From Filosporella fistucella (lineage: Eukaryota; Ascomycota; Leotiomycetes; Helotiales): a stretch of DNA of 64,000 bases. A program made the translations under genes and the position numbers. Below are positions 1-11,334 of this stretch, piece by piece (the first letter of the stretch is position 1; each line of letters starts with the position of its first letter). The stretch lies in the NCBI GenBank assembly GCA_030077755.1, contig JAQJZZ010000018.1, positions 1,364,001 through 1,428,000 on the forward strand. Reading direction: 5' to 3'. Under the pieces are notes generated by a model. The model saw only the letters and a list, made by a program, of their open reading frames with translations, searched no databases and was not told where the DNA came from.

Positions 1-2625
1 AGAAATCCTACTATTGGGAGCTACCTTCGCCCTCTATACCAACCCTCACAAAGAGATCAACTCCGTGTTCTGGAACGACTCGGAAAAATACTCTAAAACA
101 CCAAACCAATGGGAGGTCATTGAACTTGCGGTTGGTACATTGCGAGTCATCATCTTTCTGTTCCTCGTTGGCTTCTATATTGCGTTCTCTCTCGAACGTA
201 GCTACAAGGCTAAGTGCGCAAGCCGTCATGACCTTGATGAGAGTTCGCCTTTACTAGTCAATGGGCAAGCAAATGGAAATGGTCGTGTTCCTGGAACCGG
301 AGCGATTGAAAATGGTAATCCTGCTACCCCTACCAATGGAGCAGCTGAGAATGGCGAATCTCGCGAAAGCATCGATGAAAACCCAGCCTTCTACAAGCCC
401 ACTACTGCTCCGAATAGGACGTGGTGGGAGTACATCAAAGGATATTCTCTCTTCTTCCCATACCTATGGCCGCACAATGCTCTTCGACTACAAGTCATCG
501 TCTTTCTCTGCTTCTTACTTGTTGTCCTCCAAAGAGTTGTCAATCTTGCTGTTCCCATGCAAATGGGTAACGTCGTTGAAATTCTCAAGGGTATCGATGA
601 AGGAACCTCGGAGGCTAAGATGCCATGGCTTCAAGTCTCTCTACTAATCGGGTTCAAGTTCTTGCAAGGCACATCAGGTATTCTTGGAGCTGCTCGATCC
701 GTCCTCTGGATTCCGATCTCGCAATACTCCTACCAGGCATTGACAACTGCCTCATTTGAGCATGTTCACAGTCTCAGTCTTGATTTTCATCTTGGAAAGC
801 GCACTGGAGAAGTGCTCTCCGCTCTGAGCAAAGGCAATGCAATCAATAACTTCCTCGAACAAATTACATTTCAAGTAATTCCCATGGTCTTTGATCTGGG
901 CGTTGCCATAGTGTACTTGGGAGTTGCTTTTGATGCATATTATGCCTTGGTAGTTTCCATCATCACATTTTCGTACCTGTATCTGACAATTCGAATGGCC
1001 CAATGGCGATCGGAACAACGACGACAAATGACAAACTTGAGCAGAGAGGAAGACGCTGTGAAGAACGATTCTCTCACTTCTTACGAGACCGTCAAGTATT
1101 TCAATGCCGAGGATTACGAGTTCAGTCGCTATCGAAAAGCTGTTGTTGCGTTTCAGAAGATGGAGTACAAAGTTACCGTATCGCTGAACGTCTTGAACAT
1201 CTCCCAAAACATGGTTTTCATGACTGGTCTTCTAGCAACTGCTTTCCTATCAGCTTATCAGATCACCACTGGGCTTCGCACTGTGGGTGATTTCACGAAG
1301 TTGATGGTGTACATGGCACAACTCCAACAACCACTCAATTTCTTCGGATCATTCTACCGCAGTGTACAAAGCGCCATGATCAGTGGTGAGAGACTACTTG
1401 AACTCTTCAAGGAGCAACCCACCGTCATCGATGAACCGAACGCTCGCGAAATGCCAACATGTGAAGGCCAAATCAGCTTCAACAATGTCAAGTTCTCATA
1501 TGACAAGCGCAAGCCTGCTTTGGAAGGTCTTTCGTTCGATTGCCGCCCCGGTACTACCACTGCCTTTGTTGGTGAGTCTGGTGGAGGAAAGTCTACCGTA
1601 TTTAGACTTCTCTTCCGATTTTACAACACATCAGATGGTAGCATCCAAGTTGATGGCAATGATGTGAAGGACATCACCATTGATTCGCTTCGTCGCCACA
1701 TCGGTGTAGTCCCACAAGACACTATCCTCTTTAATGAGACTCTAATGTACAACCTCAAGTATGCCAATCAAGACGCTACCGACGAGGACGTTTACGCTGC
1801 CTGTAGAGCCGCATCTATTCACGACAAGATCATGGCTTTCCCTGATAAGTACAATACTAAGGTTGGTGAGCGAGGACTTCGTCTGAGCGGTGGTGAGAAA
1901 CAGCGTGTTGCCATTGCCAGGACTATTATCAAGAATCCTCGCATTATCATGCTTGATGAAGCCACTGCTGCATTAGATTCGGACACCGAGCAAAACATTC
2001 AGGAGGCATTGATGACTTTGTCTGAGGGCCGAACTATGCTCGTCATTGCGTAAGTACAAACAACTCATTACGCCTTTTTATCAAAGCTAACTTTTCAAGG
2101 CATCGGTTGTCCACCATCACTAGTGCCGATCAAATCGTTGTCCTCCATGCTGGCAAGGTTGCTGAAGCTGGTACTCATCAAGAATTGATAGAGCTGCACG
2201 GCCGTTACTACAACATGTGGCGCAAACAGATTCGTGCTGAACGGGCTATGGAACAAGCTTCTCAGGCCGTTGCTAAAGCAAAGGCTTTGACGCAGGCTGC
2301 TATGGACCGACCTGGCAGTTCCGGCATGAGCCCAAGCGAAGACGTCAGCGAGAATGAGGGTGATAATCGCAGCAGCACTACGTTAGTTATCCCCAACCTT
2401 GGCTCTGGTGCTATGGTTCGTGCGGCGGCTGAACCTAATAGGGATGCCGCATCTGATTCGAGTGGTGGTTCCAGCTTCGGGGATGACAAACCTGAAGTCA
2501 ACCTGCCTGCTTGCACCACTACCGGCGAAGTCGATACAACAGATGATGGTCAAACTCTGCACAACTCGTCGGAGGGAGACCAATCGGTTGATGCTAAGCA
2601 TGGCGACCAGTCCAAGCACTCTTGA
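1..2625 (+). CDS. hmt1: Hmt1-type half-size ABC transporter (5' partial)
   Basis: The gene runs in from before the window: the reading frame is open from base 2 and no ATG is visible upstream. Exons seen are 1-2049 and 2100-2625, joined across a 50 bp GT-AG intron (2050-2099) that splits the H-loop (LVIA/HRLST). The visible protein has an N-terminal membrane segment, an Asn/Gly-rich loop, a six-helix ABC membrane domain, then a nucleotide-binding domain with Walker [10 protein letters not shown] (about 1571-1597), signature LSGGEKQR (about 1883-1906) and Walker [13 protein letters not shown]. The extra N-terminal membrane region before a single TMD-NBD unit, and the ATM1-like NBD, fit the Hmt1 family of vacuolar transporters that move phytochelatin-metal or glutathione conjugates. 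The C-terminal tail (about 120 residues) is acidic, Ser/Thr-rich and probably disordered. Substrate is inferred from the family only; a mitochondrial ATM1 role is less likely because of the extra N-terminal helices. Confidence 0.88.
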
Positions 2626-3134
2626 AATTTGTCTCCTTGCTAGACTTTTCACGTCGGAATCATATGGTTCATAGGCGATGGGACTTTGCGAGCTTGTTTC
2701 TTCCGATTCCTCTCCATGATACCCTTGCTATTATCTCCTTTCTCTTACTTTACGAATTGTGCATAATGAAGACCCACGTCGTGACGATGGTTTACGAAGA
2801 GGCATAAAACGGTGCATGGACGGTTAGCGATTGCTTTATTTGCTTATCGATGGTAAACCATTAGAGGCTGGGGCGGAGGTCTGCTCTTGCTCTGTATTCA
2901 CAAAAAGGCAAACCACGTGTGTAATAGCTCATAGATAATTGATGATGCAAATCACCTCATATCAACTCACATTCTCCTGAAATTCTTGCCGTCAAGTAAG
3001 CGGGCCTCCTGGGAACGAAAAACTCACTCTGAAAACCTTCAATTGACATCTAACTATTCTACAACCTGATATCATCACCTCACCCTCTTTTCGACCCCAT
3101 AACACTAGCCCACCCAATAACAAAGTGCCCGGAT
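2626..3134. other. Intergenic, convergent 3' ends
   Basis: This lies between the 3' ends of the ABC transporter (+) and COX4 (-). A small open frame at 2622-2807 has no recognisable features. I see no RNA gene or repeat here; it is probably the two 3' UTRs and terminators. Confidence 0.6.
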
Positions 3135-4001
3135 CTATCTGTATTCAGGCTTGACGAAATCAGCAAATGTCTTTGGCTCCTCATAAGCGTGGCCGTGTGC
3201 ATCTCCGTGGTGGTGGTCGTGCGCGTGAGGGTCTTCAGTAGGGCCAACATAGTCCATCTTCAGAACATTACCACATTCTGGGCATCTCTCGATTGGGCGT
3301 TCGCGTGACATCTATATAGAAATTAGTTTGGCAGGAGTTGGACACATCCGAGGTCAAAGTGACATACCGTCAACCAGATAGTGTTGTGAGAATCGGCGGG
3401 GAAACCAGTGCAACCAGCATACTGCTCGTCACCGAAAGACTTGACAATGATGGGATTGTCGAGCGTACCTAACACTCCATGTCAGCAATAGTTTCTACAA
3501 AGGTCCAATTCCTCCAATTCTAAGCATGGCGTGATTTCTGCACTCCGTATTTCAGGAAGTACGCACCCATGCGAGAAGCATCCAATGGCTTCATATCGAA
3601 GATATCAATGCCTTGCATCTTTCCCAAGATCTCCAATCGTTCCAAACCGGTCGCTTGCTCGAGATCCGTAGGCACAGTGCCAGGTGCTGCTCCAGGACCG
3701 ATGAGGTCTGCCTCGGACTTGATCTCTGCCCAATTCGTCAGCCTTCTTATCCTTCCCCTCCCCGAAGCTCAGAATATGAAAGTACCTTCGAATTTCTTAA
3801 TCTTGCCGGAGGTCGAGCCGCTCGCGGGCGTAGGGGCTGCCTCTCCTGATGTCCCGGTTAGCTTTCTGGTGGAGGGAATTGCACTGCAATTGGGAGTGGA
3901 GAACGCGTACGGCGGGCCAGCGAGCTGGTGATGCTGCGCTTGATGATGGGGTTTACTGCTACGCGGCGCGCGGCAGCGAGGGCGGGACGAGTGAGATACA
4001 T
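3135..4001 (-). CDS. cox4: Cytochrome c oxidase subunit 4 (zinc subunit, Vb type), with apparent frameshift
   Basis: Nuclear-encoded structural subunit of mitochondrial complex IV. Exons by hand-splicing: 3911-4001, 3786-3845, 3567-3725, 3368-3468 and 3135-3312, all with GT-AG introns of 55-98 bp. The start MYLTRPALAAARR is an Arg-rich mitochondrial targeting sequence. Conserved blocks follow: LIGPGA, GTVPTDLEQATG, LERLEILGK, TLDNPI, GCTGFPADSH, RCPECGNV (CxxC zinc site) and a His-rich tail ending KPEYR. In the last exon, the frame set by the upstream exons reaches a stop soon after the splice site, while the conserved zinc-site frame is shifted by one base: there is one extra base in the ttt at 3300-3302. 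Either the assembly has an indel or this copy is broken. Skipping to an acceptor inside the exon would restore frame but remove about eight conserved residues. Identity is secure; integrity is not. Confidence 0.85.
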
Positions 4002-5011
4002 GGTGTGCAATTGAGGTGTTTGCAAATGAGTTTCAATGGTACGATTTTGAGGTTAGGAATCGTTCAAACTCCTAGCCGACCACAGCTCGGAGCTAGTGCG
4101 GTCATGTGATACAGAGCTTATCAGCAGCACTTCGATTAACTTTCTCCAGCCTCGCAAGTATTGTTGACATCTGGTTCTGCTTGATGAAAAGATTGGAATT
4201 CACATTGTGGCATTGGAATCTGACAACATACTTGGTCTAACATTCCGAAAAGAACGAGTTCAACAGCTTGACTGTGACCACGAATTGACTGACTTGAGCC
4301 AAGTGGAGGGAGTCGTACGTCAAAAACGACAAAATACTGGATATCAAATGACTCAGAGGAATTGTGCGACTTCTTTTCAGTTTAACACATGGTTCCAATT
4401 CAGAATCCATGCCTCGTCATATTTTCCTGTTGATCCAAATTCCACTCCCTTGGCTATGTCGGTAGTGGAGGGTTTCTCTGATTCCAAACTACTTGAAGAT
4501 GCTTGATAAGCTCCGGTCCTTCGTGGTCTCACCAACTATCTAAGAAGGCCAAGGAACTGGTTGAAGCTTCATACAGCCTTTGAGAGGAAATTATTCATCC
4601 TAGTTCGATACACTCTTCGGAGCCCCCAGGGAATCAGCACATTATTCCCCTCATAATGTTGATCTAACTTCTTTTGCCAAGACTTTCTGTTAGTGTAACA
4701 GATGAGGGGAACAAAGTAGTTGTCGATTAGCAGATGAGTCTCAAAACTGCAGAGTGATGATTGCTCAGGTTGTCACCACTACAGATGCTATGAGGGACAC
4801 GACGTATTTCCGATGACATTGCCGTGCATCAGCCAGCATTAACATGGTAAAGTCAACTCACGATGTCTGAGATCATCGAACTTTATTCTTGGCCGTGGCA
4901 TTCTGAGCGAGTGGTGTATAAGTGGAATGGAACTTGCCAATTCTACTGAAGAGTATCAGTAGATATATATGTCCTTTCGAGTCCAATATCTGCTCAAGTC
5001 TCAAACTCGGA
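4002..5011. other. Intergenic, COX4 upstream / PEBP promoter
   Basis: This is the divergent upstream region of COX4 (-) and the PEBP-like gene (+). An open frame at 4207-4506 (about 99 codons) shows no domain or signal and is probably chance. A TATA-like tataa lies at about 4917, some 95 bp before the chosen PEBP start. Nothing else was recognised. Confidence 0.5.
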
Positions 5012-5731
5012 ATGCTTTTCAAATCTATTGACGGCCTTTTGGCATTTCCCTCCTTGGTTGCCGGTGCCCCAACCGCAGGATGTTCTTATATCTCTGCCGC
5101 TGAGGCTGCAAGAGTCAAGGCGGCCTTTGCAGATGCGAAAGTTACGCCTAATGTGGTTCCAGCAATCGATCCCAAGTTGGAAATTTTTGCATCTTATGTA
5201 ACCACGAAAGTGGATTTAGGAACGAGAATTCCAACACTTCGTCCGTATTTCACAGCCTTTGTTCCTCTCGGACCACTAACATTTTTAGAAACTGTTTCTG
5301 AACCTGAATTCAATTTTGGTGCTGAGCCAGGATACGACCCCGCGACAACGAAATACCTCAAGCTCATCATCGATCCTGATGCCCCTGGTCCGGATGGTAC
5401 AGTTCAGAATATTCTCACCGGAGTATTGAGCGAGTTCTTCCATCTCGCAATTTCCGATGCTCAACCGGAATTCATTGTGAATCAGTCTCCGAAGACCATT
5501 CGAATGTATTTGTCCCCAACACCTTTGTCGGTCGCTCCACATCGATATAGTTTTCTCGTGTATCGCCAGCCACTGAACTTCACCGCTCCAATTTCACTTG
5601 CTTTGACAATTTCGAGCCTCAACTTGCAGCAATTTGTTGCCAAAAACAATCTGAAGCTTGTCGGCCGCAATTACTTTCTGCAAGGGCTGGGCACGAACTT
5701 GGGAGGTGTTGGTGAAGGTGGCTCATTGTGA
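5012..5731 (+). CDS. PEBP-like protein (phosphatidylethanolamine-binding / TFS1 type)
   Basis: A single-exon frame of 239 residues from ATG 5012; the frame continues upstream but with no earlier ATG. PEBP hallmarks are the DPDAPGPDG ligand-pocket motif at about residue 124 and YLSPTPLSVAPHRYSFLVY in the second conserved region, in the expected order. Family members bind anionic ligands; fungal TFS1 inhibits carboxypeptidase Y. The second motif departs from the usual GPxPP-GxHRY, so ligand binding may differ. The N-terminus (MLFKSIDGLLAFPSLVAGAPTAG) is hydrophobic and signal-like, which would make this a secreted member, although the hydrophobic stretch is short for a signal peptide. No intron was recognised. 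Confidence 0.75.
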   Translation: MLFKSIDGLLAFPSLVAGAPTAGCSYISAAEAARVKAAFADAKVTPNVVPAIDPKLEIFASYVTTKVDLGTRIPTLRPYFTAFVPLGPLTFLETVSEPEFNFGAEPGYDPATTKYLKLIIDPDAPGPDGTVQNILTGVLSEFFHLAISDAQPEFIVNQSPKTIRMYLSPTPLSVAPHRYSFLVYRQPLNFTAPISLALTISSLNLQQFVAKNNLKLVGRNYFLQGLGTNLGGVGEGGSL

Positions 5732-6868
5732 GAGAAGCCAGCCAGCCTTTGGACACTAAAGGGTAATGCAGTCGTGGGTGAAGGCGCTCACCACTTGGCA
5801 TGTAGCGACAGTTCGGTTATCTGTGCATAGTCAGAGGAGGTTCAACGTTCACATGTTTTGCTTGCCTAATATTGCGTTTGGTTGAGAAAGGTCTTGGGAT
5901 ATTTGGTGTCGTCACAATCGAAATGTCTGTTAAGTACAAGTACATAGATATTCGAGACGTAATGTACCGTGTTCCAGCGCAGAATCATAAACTAATCACC
6001 GATGATTGAATACGACTACAGCTTTACATTAATTCGATGATGTTGATCGTGTAAACTCCTATGTTGTGTCGTCACAATAATCGTAGCCAGTAGTAGTCAC
6101 CAAACGCAAAGAAAAGTTCAAAAGAACTGAAATGTAAACTGTTTCTTCTTTCATTTCGATGTAGATGTCATACTTCTTACTCTGTTCATGCAACAGATAA
6201 ATCAGTTTCAATCTGAGGTTGAGTGGTTGAAGATCCTGCCGAGTAACTTTTAAGAATGCGAGCCAGTGCACTTGACGGCTACCTAGGGCAAAGTTGGCAG
6301 TTACTACTTAAGTGGAGAGATGAATAACGAAAGTTGAACACTGTCAGCAGCAATTGACCGAATGTCAGCAAAACATAACGGGATTCGGTGCTAATACGAA
6401 AGTCGCCGAACTCGCCCCCTTTCGTGAAGCGAAGTATCAACGCCGAATTGGCTCCTCACATCCACCTATGCAGGCCGAGGCTAAGACACTCCCTGTAAGC
6501 CACTGCAATGCTATCAATCTTAACTTCAGAAACAAAAGAGTAATCCAAAATGTGTAGCGCAATTATTTTCGCTCAGTTTTCGTTGACACGCTATGAGCAT
6601 TTCGGGATCAGCCTCGCCATCTTGTCAGCTAACTCGGAGATGGCAGATATCCCTGAAAATAAAGATACTAAAATCCTTTGGGTCCAGTGACCGAGATATG
6701 AATTATATACACATTAAAGTACGCTGCACTCGGTCGTGGTCTCAGTCATTGTAGCAGACTTTCAGTTCTGGATATCACCAAATCACACCATCCGCCCTTC
6801 CCAATTGCCATCCTAGCAGCTTCGCAATCTTAGATGACTCGTACCATCATTTATCGATAGTTTTAAAC
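5732..6868. other. Intergenic
   Basis: Gene-free DNA between two plus-strand genes. Short frames at 6059-6271 (-) and 6354-6557 (+) lack coding character. No repeat or RNA gene seen. The last 150 bp are presumably the promoter and 5' UTR of the F-box gene. Confidence 0.5.
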
Positions 6869-8227
6869 ATGTCCAGACAAAAAACTGTAAAAAGTACAGT
6901 ATTGTACTCCGAAACCGCATGTCAAATCTGTGGCGTCTCTTTCAACATCGGCCGAGTCAGGACCATTTACGAACCCTCGTCTGCTGGCTGGGAATACACA
7001 GGCTCAGAGACCCATTCCCTTGACCCGCTTGGCAGTCGTTGTATGAAAATCGCTTCATCTGGTTGTTCAATTCAACGAGGACAACATATCGCTGGTCCAG
7101 GATGTTCGTATGACGGCGGATACAATGGAAGCAAAATCACAGTTGCAGAAATGCGAGGGATGATGTGTCCAAGATACATTTTGAGAAAACCATCAATCTC
7201 TGGGCACTCTGATGAGGAGGAGGAAGAAGAACAAGAAGAAGGGGGAAATGAGTATGAGAAAGAAAGCCGCTATTTTCTATCCTCTGAGACCATCACACCA
7301 CCCTGTGGAGCACCTAGCAATGCACTGAACGTTGCGAAATACCACATCAATTACGACGGTGGTGGAGAGCAAAAACCGGATTCCATCGTCTCTGTGCACG
7401 ATGCTTGCTGGAAAATCTTTGGAAAGGTGTCGATGAGGAACATAGGAAAGGTCGATCTGGATGGATTTGTGCGGTTTTGGCAGGGGTCAAGTGAGGAATT
7501 TGGGTTCTCTCATGAGGAAGGTGTCGCCAGGCTTTGTAGGCAAAAGTGGTGGTCCCATAGGAGAGGAACCGAATTCCTTGCTGCCAATCCTGTGGATATA
7601 CCTGGATTCCACAGTGTTATGCAAGGTTTCTATCAGGACGAGCCACGGGGAGATGCAGTCTTCGATGAGGGTCGAGCGGAAATTCACGATAACCAGACTG
7701 ATCCGTTCGGAAGCTTGCCTCCTGAGTTGAAAAGCGCGCTTTTGGGGCACCTCCATTCGAAGGATATCGGATCACTCCGCCTAGCATCCCGCAGCTTCAA
7801 GCAATTGCCAAAAAGTGTATTTAGACACCTGATTATTGAGGAAATTCCGTGGTTTTGGGAGATCGATCAATTGAAAGCTGATGAAGACGAATATTGCTAT
7901 CAATCCTTTGTGGAAAACGGTGGTGAGGACATCTTGGAAATGGGTATAGGCAACTCTGAATGGCTTGCATATGTAAAGGACAGGATGGAAAGGAAGCCTA
8001 TAGATACGAATTGGTATAATGTCTATAGGCAGCTCAAGATTATGGAAAAGGGGGTATTGGGTGTGAGGAATAGAGCAAGAATCTGGAAGATTGCAGAGAG
8101 TATCATTCGAGGCATGGAGAGAATGAAGGGGCTACCTTCCAAGATGAAGAAATACGGAACCGGACATGGTCAAGACTTGTCCCACGTCTTTCCACACTTC
8201 GCCAAATATTGGAAATATAGGTCGTAG
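6869..8227 (+). CDS. F-box protein with N-terminal Cys-rich domain
   Basis: A single exon of 452 codons from ATG 6869 (aaacATGTCC). The N-terminal part has C18xxC21 and further Cys/His residues, including a HIAGPGCSYDG stretch and EMRGMMC, a pattern I associate with a fungal family of F-box-like proteins; metal binding is plausible but unproven. A Glu-rich acidic tract follows at about residues 111-127. An F-box-like segment lies at about residues 276-320 (GSLPPELKSALLGHL ... LRLASRSFKQLP), which would bind Skp1 in an SCF ubiquitin ligase. The remainder is alpha-helical and unrecognised. Substrate unknown. It stands alone, with no co-directional partner. Confidence 0.75.
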   Translation: MSRQKTVKSTVLYSETACQICGVSFNIGRVRTIYEPSSAGWEYTGSETHSLDPLGSRCMKIASSGCSIQRGQHIAGPGCSYDGGYNGSKITVAEMRGMMCPRYILRKPSISGHSDEEEEEEQEEGGNEYEKESRYFLSSETITPPCGAPSNALNVAKYHINYDGGGEQKPDSIVSVHDACWKIFGKVSMRNIGKVDLDGFVRFWQGSSEEFGFSHEEGVARLCRQKWWSHRRGTEFLAANPVDIPGFHSVMQGFYQDEPRGDAVFDEGRAEIHDNQTDPFGSLPPELKSALLGHLHSKDIGSLRLASRSFKQLPKSVFRHLIIEEIPWFWEIDQLKADEDEYCYQSFVENGGEDILEMGIGNSEWLAYVKDRMERKPIDTNWYNVYRQLKIMEKGVLGVRNRARIWKIAESIIRGMERMKGLPSKMKKYGTGHGQDLSHVFPHFAKYWKYRS

Positions 8228-9335
8228 GCAGATATCAATCATATACAGGGAGTTAACATTCATGGTCATGAAAACGACTTGAGGACATATATTCTCGAGA
8301 GGAGATGAGCTATTGAAATTGTCACACCTCGCACACTCTTTGATTAATTTTCTTTTCCTGGAAGAACTCCTCCAGATCCGGCGAATTTGGAGCCGCTTAT
8401 TATGTCAGCATAGACTGTTGGAACTATTGAAGCAGCTAAACCTTTTTCAAACCAAGCATGATACCATATATTCCTCCGATCCATTTTCAAATACCTTCAA
8501 CGTGCAACAGGCCACACCCCTCTGCCGAGTGCTTGATGTCTGAGCCTTACCACCGAATCCGAAAGACTCGAGACTGTTGATAAGATATCTGTGCTGTTAG
8601 TGCTGTTCGTTCGTCTCTTTGTCGACTCCGCTTCCGGTCCTCACCTTCATCTTCGAGGGTTTCATCCCATTTACTGAAGTTTTGCTGCACTTTCAAATAC
8701 GGTACGTCTGTACCTCCCAAAGCGACTGGTTGTATCGACTGGAAGCCGGAACAACAGCTCTGCATAGTCTTTCTTGTTAAGAGATGCCGAAAAAGATCCT
8801 CCATTCAAGGTTAAAATTAATCCCACGCTATCTCGATCTTGCTGGAAACATGATATGAAGTGCGTTAGCTTTACAGTGAAGTCACTGGTTGCATGTACAG
8901 CATATAGAACCTCCACAGAACCAGTAACACTGGAAATCTTTAATGTGGAATGAAAGGAGTGATTCTTCCTTGATTTGATACATTTAATTAAGTATACTTG
9001 ATTTCTGGCTTCTAAACATGCAGATCATCTCTCGCGATCGCTTCCTTCCCTCCTTATTTTCACGTAAGTTCACTTTGTTCATATGCATGTATGAATATTC
9101 TGTTCATGTTTTCGAATCCTTGCGGTTTTTCTTGAGCAGCTCTAACTTCCGTCAAGGCTCGGGTCAGTCATGTCCATGAACTCTTTCCGTAGACCCCCCC
9201 GGAAGGGGAGAGCGAGGTTGAGCTACTCCAGTCCGAGAAAGATATGTATATTGCAGGCCCAAACAGACTTGAAGAACGGCGACAAGCGCGTTCGAGCAGT
9301 CATCACTAGGCGATTCGTCTCCAACATCTTCGAAC
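8228..9335. other. Intergenic, weak minus-strand open frames
   Basis: No supportable gene. Two minus-strand open frames (8547-8804 and 8671-8916) might be remnants of a gene, since 8671-8916 has fairly protein-like composition, but I found no consistent splice structure or domain. No tRNA or repeat seen. Confidence 0.4.
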
Positions 9336-11334
9336 ATGCTTGCCAACGATGATATCAAACCACTTGCCCACACTAAAATTGATCCAAAACAAGTGAGCAG
9401 CCTCTCAGGCCTGAAACTCATCTGGTCGGTATGGGATATACTATTATGTTGGGCTCCTCTCTCGTTCCCGGTGCTAGTAGGAATGACAAGCTCCTTGTCG
9501 GCCCAGAGAGTCTGTCATTATGGGCAAAGAGTAATTGAATGGAGCCTTTTGGTATATTTGCTCATATGTCTACATCTCCACGTGCTGAACCTTGCAGGGT
9601 CCGACCATATTTCCCATCATGTTCTCAGCGATAATAGGTAGGACGATGAAATTCATCGCCCAATAAAAATTGGAAAGAGGGGTTTCGGGGGATGCAAGTA
9701 AAGTTCGTTTTGGGGGACTTGACCTAAGCGCTCTCCTTCCGTGATGTATCACATACTAAAGCCCAGCAGAAATTGGAAAGACTTGTTGGAGCCAGAGTGT
9801 ATTTGCGGCATTCATGACGCAAACAGCGATGGCCAAATTTGGCCCCTTAAGTGTTGTAATTCTCGTACTTTGGACATTTTCACCTCTTGGTGGTCAGCCA
9901 TCTCTCCGTATTCTACGCACAGAGTACAATAGTATCATGGGCACTGCCGAAGTAGAATATCTCGACATGAACCGTAAATTATCAGGATTCGCAACCGCAT
10001 ATTCTTCAGCTGACTTGCAACACGCCATTGATGCCCTGTACACAGGATGTCTGATTGGGACCGGAGTGACTAAGAATGGTAACTAGGTAGTCGGGGAAAT
10101 GTTAAGATATCTCTGCTTGAAGCCCTGAAGTCTTCAGGTGAGGAGGGAGCCTGGACTGATGTTACCAATGGTAGCGGTACCGTCTATAGTTATTTACTCG
10201 GTATACCAGTCTCAGGTATTCCTACCGGTACAAACTCCTCGTTCAGAACCATGCTTCCACCACATCAACTGTTCTTCTTCAATGGTCATATCTTCAGATA
10301 GAGATTGGCTCACGCCCCTCAACATACCCAGTAGCCATCAGTACAATACATCGACTATCTTTGGTACTCGTGGTACCAACTCATTCTACCTTGGAAGCTA
10401 CACAAATGCCACGAAGGACCTTTTCTCTGGCAACGACACGTCTCCAAACCAGTTGGTTTTGTTGTCGCGCTCAGGGGTGAATCTCAATATAGGCGGCAAC
10501 CTGATGAATATTACAGGTACGAATTGCTCCTTGACGCCCTCATATGTGAAATCCCATGTCAACAGTCGGTGCAGAAACTGTTGGGTAGACAGAATGTGGA
10601 ACTCAATGTCATCTCGACCCTCTGCAGCAGTTCCGTTGATGCAAGGCCGGAGTCAAGTATTTACTTTATGATCCGCTGGCTTATCTCGTGCCACTGAAGT
10701 CACAAGTGTACTTTCGACACCAAAGGAGCACTATCTGAATGGCTTAATCGATTTCCCTTTCGCACACGGATTGGAAGTTACAACGTTGTACAATTTCAAC
10801 CTGGCTGATTTGAGTGTCCGCTTAGAACAGATCATCAATACGTATTGGCTGGCATCTCTTGCTCTTGAAGCAAGTACGGACAGTCTTCCTAATGATCCCG
10901 AGAGCTTGTTGACAGGCAATTCCTTGATGCTAGGAAATTACTTCCCATTCGAATCGAATGGCACAAACATCACAACATAATATATGGAAGAGGTGTATTA
11001 CTGCAATCGCGCATGGCATGGCATACTAACATTGCCAAGCCTGGTACTTTTCCTCGCTGGCGTAGCTGGAATAGTCATGAAATACGTGACAATCGGACCT
11101 GATGTGCTCGGGTATGTCAGTACCGCTTTAGTTGGGAGTTCATATATCTATGAAGCAACTCTTATAGGCAATTCGGCTATGGATAGTTTGGAAAGGTCGA
11201 AAGCTATGCATGGAATGAGAGTGAGGTTGGAAGACGCGAGAGAACGGGAAGAAGTTGGACATATTGCGATGGCCTTCATGAGTGGGAGAGGGGAGGCCAC
11301 CAGACGATTGAGGAGCGGTAGACTGTATGCTTGA
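9336..11334 (+). pseudogene. Decayed fungal multi-pass membrane protein gene
   Basis: A chain of collinear fragments in changing frames reads as one fungal membrane protein. It starts at ATG 9336 with a charged N-terminus and a hydrophobic segment; a clean intron follows at 9552-9597, then GPTIFPIMFSAIIG. An in-frame TAA occurs at 9664. Next come FMTQTAMAKFGPLS with the SPLGGQPSLR motif (about 9810-9915), a LLGIPVSGIP block (about 10190), a glycosylated-looking region rich in NxT/S (10290-10530), and a C-terminal part ending after a final membrane segment (VYYCNRAWHGILTLPSL to 11334). At least four frame changes or stops separate the pieces, including near 9800, 10086, 10280 and 10980. SPLGGQxSLR is a motif I recall from a large fungal family of unknown function. 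Even with alternative introns the number of breaks is too high for a working gene. Confidence 0.7.
9658..9780. repeat. Short direct repeat inside pseudogene
   Basis: The 20-base string gcccaataaaaattggaaag (9658-9677) recurs as gcccagcagaaattggaaag at 9761-9780, 17 of 20 matching. Both encode the same KLER-containing stretch of the parent protein, so a segment of about 103 bp appears partly duplicated, which helps explain the local frame disruption. Confidence 0.6.
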
